Positions 1 to 4,781 of a stretch of 6,326 nucleotides of DNA are shown here, in pieces. The notes beneath the pieces were generated by a model. The model was not told the DNA's origin. It did no database searches and saw nothing but the letters and a program-made list of their open reading frames with translations. The position numbers and the translations under genes were made by a program. The stretch comes from Litoribrevibacter sp041590855 (GTDB lineage: Bacteria; Pseudomonadota; Gammaproteobacteria; Pseudomonadales; Litoribrevibacteraceae), in assembly GCA_041590855.1 (NCBI GenBank), contig JBFHTA010000239.1:1-6326 (forward strand). The letters are read 5' to 3'. Positions within the stretch are counted from its first letter, which is position 1, and each line of letters begins with the position of its first letter.

Positions 1-127
1 GCGGCGACAGATCGCCCAGATAGGCGTAACCAACCAGGCCGATGCCGCCGAGAATCACCAGCACGGCAATGAGTTTTATCAGGAGGCCCATGCAGTTACT
101 TGCCTTTTTTGATGCGTTAGCAGCCAT
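1..127 (-). CDS. N-terminal part of a small single-pass membrane protein, function unknown (runs off the left edge)
   Basis: Only the first 42 codons are in the window. Read on the minus strand from ATG at 127-125, the protein has a short polar, lysine-containing N-terminus (residues 1-12). A hydrophobic stretch follows at about residues 17-36, rich in Leu, Ile, Val and Gly, and then the fragment ends in GYAYLGDLSP. This is one transmembrane helix or an uncleaved signal anchor. No cleavage motif is obvious. The 127-125 start is preceded by AGGGG with a 5-nt spacer. A second in-frame ATG at 91-89 would begin MGLLIKL; it has a weaker AAGG 11 nt upstream but lies just before the hydrophobic helix and cannot be excluded. 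The gene is divergent from the neighbouring operon, so it need not share its function. I do not recognise the family with certainty. Confidence 0.6.
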   Translation of the reverse strand, partial: MAANASKKASNCMGLLIKLIAVLVILGGIGLVGYAYLGDLSP

Positions 128-360
128 AAATGCCCCTGCTTAGAAAAATATTTAAGTAATAGGATTCGCGGCTAAAAAATCCGCATTAAAAATCAAAAAG
201 AAGACATGGTATCACTGAGCTTCTCGGATCAAAAACCTTATGTTACGGCAAGATGTTCTAACCAAAGCGGAAACTCAATGCTTGTGTACAGATTTCATTA
301 GTACTTAACCAAGGCTTTCACCTTTCGTGTTGAGGCTTTAAGATAACTATCGAATTTATG

Positions 361-382
361 GGGATGTTAAGGGAACCATCTC
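361..382 (+). promoter_or_regulatory. Candidate leader hairpin presenting an AGGGA loop motif (possible CsrA/RsmA site)
   Basis: GGGATG (361-366) pairs with CATCTC (377-382) as six base pairs including one G-U, leaving a 10-nt loop that contains AGGGA (370-374). This fits the ANGGA consensus that CsrA/RsmA proteins recognise in hairpin loops. The ribosome binding site of the next gene (AAGGA, 427-431) fits the same consensus. Two such sites, one covering the ribosome binding site, is a common arrangement for CsrA repression. The stem is short, so this is only a candidate. Confidence 0.22.
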
Positions 383-396
383 AGGGCGCGGGCCTC

Positions 397-408
397 AAAG
401 TTAACTTT
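397..408. repeat. Perfect 12-bp palindrome AAAGTTAACTTT
   Basis: AAAGTTAACTTT equals its own reverse complement and lies 34 bp before the ATG of the DUF481 gene. Its position in the leader would suit an operator for a dimeric regulator. AT-rich palindromes of this length also arise by chance. The palindrome is a sequence fact; its function is conjecture. Confidence 0.4.
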
Positions 409-426
409 AAAATTTCCCGTATATGC

Positions 427-431
427 AAGGA
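427..431 (+). promoter_or_regulatory. Ribosome binding site deciding the start of the DUF481 gene
   Basis: AAGGA lies 11 nt before ATG 443 but only 2 nt before the alternative in-frame GTG at 434. The GTG is therefore too close to be used efficiently, and ATG 443 is preferred even though the spacer is slightly long. Confidence 0.5.
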
Positions 432-442
432 TTGTGTTCTCA

Positions 443-1492
443 ATGCGTTTTGTTTCTCCAAAACGGGCATTACTGAAAAAACGTCTACTGGTTATTGTCA
501 TTTGCGGTTTTAGTCTGGTGTTTTCTTCCGCTTATGCCGATCAAGTGATAACCGGAAATGGCGACCAGCTCACCGGGTTCGTCAGTTATCTGGATGGTCG
601 AAAACTGAAACTGTCGACCTCGCACTCTGGCTCTGTCAGTCTCAATCGTCGTCATATTCAAAGTCTAATTTTGGAACGAAATGTCCGCATCCGCCTGGCC
701 ACCGGCCAGCTCTATCAAGGACGCCTGCAAAGCATCAAAGACGGCATTACCCTGATCGAAACCATTGATGGTGAAACCATCGAATTATCTTCTCTCGATG
801 AAATTAAATATTTCTACTATGTGTCACCGATTAATAAAGAATTCCAATACTCTGGTTCTTTGTTAGCTGAAGTCGACCTGGAACACAGTGAAGGCGGAAA
901 TAATTCCAAAGAATGGGAAGTAACTCTTGAGAATTCCATCTCTTACCAGAACCTGCGAAACCGTTCGAAATTTGAGTATGAGAAAGATTCCACCAACGAC
1001 ATAACCACCGACCGCGAAACCTTATTTGACACCTCAGTAGATTACTTTCTTTCCAACAAGATGTTTGCGACATCCCGCTTTCGATACGAAGAAGATCTGT
1101 TTGAAAACCTCAATCGCAGACGTATCTATGGCATTGGGATCGGTCACCAACCCTGGTTGGCTCCTTTCCGGAAACTACTATACAGTATTGATCTTGTTCA
1201 TTTGGACGAACACTATAAAGAAGAAGGCACAATTTCAGAGCAAGGCCTTGAGTTCAGACTGTATTACAAAGAAGAAACCATGTTTGACGGCCTGTATTTC
1301 TACCACGAAAACAATTTTTTATTCCTGGGTCGTGACGATAAACGAATCGAGACCATTTCCACATTGGAATATGGCTTGCCGTACAACATAGGCATAAATC
1401 TGAATTACGAGTGGGACTACAACGACGCCCCGGAATCCGGCGACAGTACCACATACAGCAACCTAACCTTTGGAGTATCTTACCGATGGTAA
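443..1492 (+). CDS. DUF481-type outer-membrane beta-barrel protein with two N-terminal beta-repeat units
   Basis: The product is 349 aa from ATG 443; a GTG at 434 would add three residues. A signal peptide is clear: basic n-region KRALLKKR, hydrophobic core LLVIVICGFSLVF, and cleavage after AYA (about residue 32). The mature N-terminus holds two similar beta-rich units, at about 39-75 (GDQLTGFVSYLDGRKLKLST...) and 86-122 (GQLYQGRLQSIKDGITLIET...), as in longer YdiY/DUF481-like proteins. Residues from about 133 to the end show alternating polar and hydrophobic strands rich in Tyr, Phe and Trp. The chain ends in GVSYRW, an aromatic C-terminus suited to recognition by the BAM machinery. DUF481 proteins are predicted outer-membrane proteins of unknown function. 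The stop overlaps the next gene's start, so the two are probably translationally coupled. I infer an outer-membrane partner for the downstream peptidase/ligase genes; a porin-like or structural role is equally possible. Confidence 0.8.
   Translation: MRFVSPKRALLKKRLLVIVICGFSLVFSSAYADQVITGNGDQLTGFVSYLDGRKLKLSTSHSGSVSLNRRHIQSLILERNVRIRLATGQLYQGRLQSIKDGITLIETIDGETIELSSLDEIKYFYYVSPINKEFQYSGSLLAEVDLEHSEGGNNSKEWEVTLENSISYQNLRNRSKFEYEKDSTNDITTDRETLFDTSVDYFLSNKMFATSRFRYEEDLFENLNRRRIYGIGIGHQPWLAPFRKLLYSIDLVHLDEHYKEEGTISEQGLEFRLYYKEETMFDGLYFYHENNFLFLGRDDKRIETISTLEYGLPYNIGINLNYEWDYNDAPESGDSTTYSNLTFGVSYRW
1472..1475 (+). promoter_or_regulatory. Ribosome binding site deciding the start of the retropepsin lipoprotein gene
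   Basis: GGAG, inside the end of the DUF481 gene, sits 10 nt before ATG 1486. Together with the lipoprotein signal that begins exactly at that ATG, it rules in this start over the in-frame ATG at 1411. Confidence 0.55.
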
Positions 1493-2121
1493 ATAAATCT
1501 TTTAGCGTTTTGGCACTGGTAGGCATACTGGCAGGCTGTGACACCTTAGCCACTAAACCTGTTACTGATCCAAATACCAACAGTCAAACAGAACAATCTA
1601 AGAACACGCAAGCGCATTGCCCTGAGGTAGCCCCTAAAGTAGTTACCAAAGAAGTAGAAAAGCGCGTGGAAGTGATTCCCGAGAAATTTAAACGCATCGA
1701 GAAAAAAGCCGTTATCGGGCAAGTAGAGTACACCACCATTGAGCCATCGAACTGGACGTTTGAATCGCGTATCGACTCAGGTGCAACCACTACGTCCATC
1801 GACGCTAGGGACATCACGCCGTTTGAACGCGACGGAAAATCCTGGGTTCGTTTTAACCTGATGGACCGAAAAACCAAAGAAACCTTCCAGATCGAGAAAC
1901 CGGTTGAGCGCGTCGTAAAGATCAAGCGCCACGGCACCGAAGTTCAGGAACGCTATGCCGTTTTATTGGATTTGACCATTGGCCAGGTAAAAGAACGTAT
2001 TGAAGTGACCTTGACGGATCGAAGTGACTTTACCTATCCGGTATTGATCGGTCGTAACTTCCTGATGGACAGAGCCATCATCGATGTAAGCCAGAAGTTC
2101 ATTGCTAAAGACACACAATAA
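1486..2121 (+). CDS. Retropepsin-like aspartic peptidase lipoprotein (RimB/PF05618 family, often mislabelled 'ATP-dependent zinc protease')
   Basis: The product is 211 aa. The reading frame is open from an ATG at 1411, but the start at 1486 gives a perfect lipoprotein signal: MVNKSF, a hydrophobic core, then LAGC with the lipidated Cys at 18. The +2 residue is Asp, the inner-membrane retention signal in the E. coli Lol rule. A polar linker with repeated KEVEKRVEV-like charge (about 45-75) leads to the peptidase domain (about 76-208). It contains the catalytic aspartic-protease motif DSGA at 97-100 and the hydrophobic-Gly motif VLIGRNFL at 186-193. There is only one DSGA, so, as in retropepsins, an active enzyme would have to dimerise. 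There is no HExxH or other zinc-protease motif, so the common database name is not supported. The gene overlaps the preceding one by 7 nt and is followed after 44 nt by the 7TM gene. The likely role is periplasm-facing cleavage of a peptide or amide linked to the neighbouring ligase; the substrate is unknown. Confidence 0.85.
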   Translation: MVNKSFSVLALVGILAGCDTLATKPVTDPNTNSQTEQSKNTQAHCPEVAPKVVTKEVEKRVEVIPEKFKRIEKKAVIGQVEYTTIEPSNWTFESRIDSGATTTSIDARDITPFERDGKSWVRFNLMDRKTKETFQIEKPVERVVKIKRHGTEVQERYAVLLDLTIGQVKERIEVTLTDRSDFTYPVLIGRNFLMDRAIIDVSQKFIAKDTQ

Positions 2122-2165
2122 ATATTATTAAACGCCCTGAAACCTTAGAAAAGGATTAACGACTC

Positions 2166-3761
2166 ATGTCCAGTAGAGCTCAAGTCTATTTCATCGCCTT
2201 CGCCCTGATATTGATGGGGATTGGTATGACTCTCTATAAATCGTACGAAATGGGTTTCCCATTAGTGAAAGGTGAAACTCAGGAAGTCTGGACAGTCGAA
2301 GCCCTTGTGACATTCAAAGCCGATACCTCACAGCCGGAAGCGCAAGCAAAGTTGACGTTGCCAAGTAAGCAAAGTGGCATCGTCATTCTGGATGAGCAAT
2401 ACACCACCAACGGTTATGGGTTGACAACAACGGAAGAAAACAACATTCGTCAGGCCGTTTGGAGCAAGCGGGATGTTTCCGGTCAACAGCGTCTGTACTA
2501 TAAAATGCAGCTGACTTACGACCCGCAACAACAAAGCGAATTAATGCCTGCGCCGAATCCGGCACCGGTCTCGGATTTCGACAAAGACCGAACGGTAGCG
2601 GCTCAGGCCATCATTGAAATGGCGTTTCAGCAATCTTCTGACACCGAAAGTCTGGTGAATCGACTAATCCAGATCATCGAAACCAAAGACCTGCCTGAAG
2701 TAGGCTATCTGTTAAATGACGAGTTAAAAACCGGCAGTAAAACCAAACTGATCAAAAACTTGTTGGCTCTAAAAGGTATTGATTCAACCATTGTTCGCGG
2801 GGTGTATCTGGAAGACGGTCATCGACGTTTACTGCCTTCGGAAATCCTTTCTGTCTATATCGAAAACGAGTGGAAGTTGTTTAATTTCAGCTCCGATCGA
2901 GAAACCAACATAAAGAACTTCCTGATCTGGCAGATTGGTGGCAAGTCACTGTTAGACGTTGTAGGTGGAGTGGATTCAGAAGTGCGTTTCTCGATCATCA
3001 GCAACATTATGTCGAGCCGTCGCGTAGCGGTTTGGAACGAGCTGCATACCGAGTCGGATGATTCGGACTTCACAATCCTTGGCCTGCCAACAGAACAGCA
3101 AAGCATCTTTAAGCTGATTCTGCTGATCCCTTTAGGTGCCTTGGTAGTAGTTTTCCTTCGTGTACTGATTGGTATCAAAACCTCCGGTACCTTTATGCCG
3201 GTACTGATCGCCCTGGCGTTTATTGAAACCACACTGACCACTGGTCTACCAGTATTTTTAACCATTGTTTTTGTCGGTTTATTGATACGATCCTACTTGA
3301 GCAACATCAACTTGCTGTTGGTCGCTCGGGTAGCCGCCATCGTTGTAATTGTTGTCGGTTTAATGGGTGTGATCAGCATCACCAGTCATAAATTAGGCAT
3401 CCAGCAAGGTCTGACCGTTACCTTCTTCCCAATGATCATTCTGGCCTGGACCATCGAGCGTATGTCGATTATCTGGGAAGAAGAAGGCCCGAAAGACGTT
3501 TTGGTACAGGGTTCCGGCAGCTTGATCGTAGCCATTGCCTGTTACTTCGTTATGACCTCAAGCACCCTGAAATATCTGGCTTTCAACTTCCCGGAACTGC
3601 ACTTGGCTACCTTGGGCTTTATTCTGATTTTGGGTCAATACAACGGATATCGCTTGTCTGAGTTGTTCCGATTTGCACAAGTCAGTAAATCTGAACAGGA
3701 TTGGCACATGCCAGCCAGACTGAATGCGTCTGAGTCTGTCTCGGATAAAGGAGGCAACTAA
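2166..3761 (+). CDS. Inactive transglutaminase fused to seven transmembrane helices
   Basis: The product is 531 aa, the usual size for this fused family (Transglut_i_TM plus 7TM_transglut). An N-terminal helix at about 7-24 anchors a large periplasmic region (about 25-310). Its transglutaminase-like part is visible around 185-245 (GIDSTIVRGVYLEDGHRR, then a WKLFNFSS strand), where active relatives read GIPAR...H...W..D. The nucleophilic Cys expected about 14 residues before GID is absent; the only Cys in the protein is at 459, inside a helix. Seven hydrophobic segments follow at about 313-334, 341-355, 360-376, 382-404, 415-432, 449-465 and 478-492, with the conserved-looking GIKTSGTFMPVLIALAF at 336-352. 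Start ATG 2166 has AAGGA 10 nt upstream. The stop overlaps the ligase start by one base. Known context: this family occurs next to RimK-like ligases and retropepsins. A sensor, binding or transport role at the inner membrane is inferred, not shown. Confidence 0.87.
   Translation: MSSRAQVYFIAFALILMGIGMTLYKSYEMGFPLVKGETQEVWTVEALVTFKADTSQPEAQAKLTLPSKQSGIVILDEQYTTNGYGLTTTEENNIRQAVWSKRDVSGQQRLYYKMQLTYDPQQQSELMPAPNPAPVSDFDKDRTVAAQAIIEMAFQQSSDTESLVNRLIQIIETKDLPEVGYLLNDELKTGSKTKLIKNLLALKGIDSTIVRGVYLEDGHRRLLPSEILSVYIENEWKLFNFSSDRETNIKNFLIWQIGGKSLLDVVGGVDSEVRFSIISNIMSSRRVAVWNELHTESDDSDFTILGLPTEQQSIFKLILLIPLGALVVVFLRVLIGIKTSGTFMPVLIALAFIETTLTTGLPVFLTIVFVGLLIRSYLSNINLLLVARVAAIVVIVVGLMGVISITSHKLGIQQGLTVTFFPMIILAWTIERMSIIWEEEGPKDVLVQGSGSLIVAIACYFVMTSSTLKYLAFNFPELHLATLGFILILGQYNGYRLSELFRFAQVSKSEQDWHMPARLNASESVSDKGGN
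3747..3754 (+). promoter_or_regulatory. Near-consensus Shine-Dalgarno sequence for the ATP-grasp gene
   Basis: AAAGGAGG within the last codons of the 7TM gene lies 6 nt before ATG 3761. It is the strongest ribosome binding site in the window. Together with the overlapping stop/start TAATG (3759-3763), it predicts efficient, coupled translation of the ligase. Confidence 0.75.
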
Positions 3762-4705
3762 TGTTAGCCAATCCATTTACCCTGAGACGGATGGGCATTT
3801 TGGGGATGAACCAGCGCAACGTTGACTTCATCGCCCGCTACAATGACCGACGTTTTTACCCGCTGGTTGACGATAAGCTAAAGACCAAAAAAGCCGCGCT
3901 TAAGGCGGGGATTTCTGTTCCTCATTTGATCGGTGTCGTGTCGCATCAGTTTGAGATTAAATCAGCGCTGGCCAAATTTCAGAAGCTGGATAAGTTTGTG
4001 ATCAAACCGGCACAAGGCAGCGGTGGTAAAGGTATTCTGGTAATCGTAGGGCGTGAAGGTGATCACTTCCTCAAGCCCAGCGGTGACAAGATCAGCCTGA
4101 TGGATATTCAACGCCATATCTCCAATACCCTTAGCGGCTTGTACAGTTTGGGAGGGCGTAACGACGTTGCCATGGTGGAAGATCTGGTGAACTTCGACCC
4201 ACGTTTTAACGATTACAGTTATCAAGGGGTACCGGATATTCGCGTCATCATCTTTAAAGGCTTCCCGGTCATGGCCATGATGCGCTGTTCCACCAAAGAC
4301 TCTGACGGTAAAGCCAACTTGCACCAAGGTGCGGTCGGAGTGGGGTTGGATATCAGCACCGGTAAAAGTCTGTTTGCGGTTCAAAACGATACCTTGGTTG
4401 AGCGTCATCCCGACACTCAAAAGCCATTCAACGAGCTTCATATCCCCCACTGGGATGTGATCCTGAAGTTATCCGCTGCCTGTTATGAGATGACCCATCT
4501 CGGTTATCTGGGCGCAGACATCGTGCTGGACAACGAGCTTGGCCCGTTAATTCTGGAAGTGAATGCGCGTCCTGGTTTGGCCATCCAGATTGCCAACCAA
4601 ATTGGCTTGGCACATCGTTTACATGCCATTGAAGCGCTGGAACATTCAGAACTGAGTGTCGACGAGCGGGTTGAGTGGTCAATTAATCAATGGAGCCAAA
4701 AGTAG
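3761..4705 (+). CDS. RimK-like ATP-grasp ligase (alpha-L-glutamate ligase-like protein)
   Basis: The product is 314 aa, full length for the family described as alpha-L-glutamate ligase-related (TIGR02291 type). No signal peptide is present, so it is cytosolic. In order: an N-terminal family signature (GMNQRNVDFIARYN at 15-28, then YPLVDDKLKTK at 33-43); the ATP-binding strand and glycine loop FVIKPAQGSGGKGI at 79-92 with Lys82; DIRVIIF at 159-165; RCSTKDSDGKANLHQGAVG at 175-193, where classical RimK has a different loop; and the metal-binding end GADIVLD...ILEVNARPG at 251-272 with Asp253, Glu266 and Asn268. Catalytic residues look intact. ATP-grasp ligases of this class join an amino acid to a carboxylate through an acyl phosphate. 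RimK itself adds glutamates to ribosomal protein S6. The substrate here is unknown, and the membrane and peptidase partners argue against plain S6 modification. It is the last gene of the coupled cluster. Confidence 0.88.
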   Translation: MLANPFTLRRMGILGMNQRNVDFIARYNDRRFYPLVDDKLKTKKAALKAGISVPHLIGVVSHQFEIKSALAKFQKLDKFVIKPAQGSGGKGILVIVGREGDHFLKPSGDKISLMDIQRHISNTLSGLYSLGGRNDVAMVEDLVNFDPRFNDYSYQGVPDIRVIIFKGFPVMAMMRCSTKDSDGKANLHQGAVGVGLDISTGKSLFAVQNDTLVERHPDTQKPFNELHIPHWDVILKLSAACYEMTHLGYLGADIVLDNELGPLILEVNARPGLAIQIANQIGLAHRLHAIEALEHSELSVDERVEWSINQWSQK

Positions 4706-4781
4706 TCCTTTGATGTAGAAGTTACCCCAAAGCCGACTAAACTGAATGTGTAGAACCTAGTTGAAAGGCAGATACTCATTT

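Larger units (their letters stand above)
128..442. other. Divergent intergenic region and leader of the plus-strand operon
   Basis: About 315 bases without a convincing gene lie between two divergent starts, so promoters for both directions should be here. No strong sigma-70 promoter is visible. The best plus-strand pair I see is TTTCAC (316-321) and TAAGAT (339-344) with a 17-nt spacer; its -35 match is poor. Structural elements: alternative short stems at 162-166/178-182 (GGATT/AATCC) and 168-171/181-184 (GCGG/CCGC); the direct repeat AGGCTTT at 312-318 and 333-339, 21 bp start to start; the inverted repeat TTGAGGC (330-336) with GCCTCAA (392-398); a hairpin at 361-382; and a perfect 12-bp palindrome at 397-408. 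I found no riboswitch signature. Confidence 0.6.

Noticed and set aside
162..184. Alternative stems GGATT/AATCC and GCGG/CCGC considered as a terminator
   Set aside because: The stems are 4-5 bp, there is no T-run after them on either strand, and no gene ends there.
206..301. Short plus-strand reading frame of 31 codons in the intergenic region (MVSLSFSDQKPY...)
   Set aside because: It has only a weak AAGAAG upstream and no recognisable features, and it is of a length expected by chance.
1411..1485. Upstream in-frame ATG giving the peptidase 25 more N-terminal residues
   Set aside because: The extra residues are polar and basic and would bury the lipoprotein signal; ATG 1486 has GGAG at good spacing and starts the signal directly.
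1254..1580. Minus-strand open frame of 108 codons across the DUF481/peptidase junction
   Set aside because: It is antisense to two well-supported genes, and its translation has no recognisable motif.
3702..3717. TGGCAC resembling the -24 part of a sigma-54 promoter
   Set aside because: It has no correctly spaced GC at the -12 position and lies inside the 7TM coding sequence.
3962..4450. Minus-strand open frame of 162 codons opposite the ATP-grasp gene
   Set aside because: It lies wholly within a gene with intact family motifs, and its translation shows no domain or signal; it is an antisense shadow.
4706..4781. Search for a terminator or promoter between the ligase and the HD-GYP gene
   Set aside because: Only a 5-bp match, CCTTT (4707-4711) to AAAGG (4764-4768), was seen; it is too short and too far apart to call.
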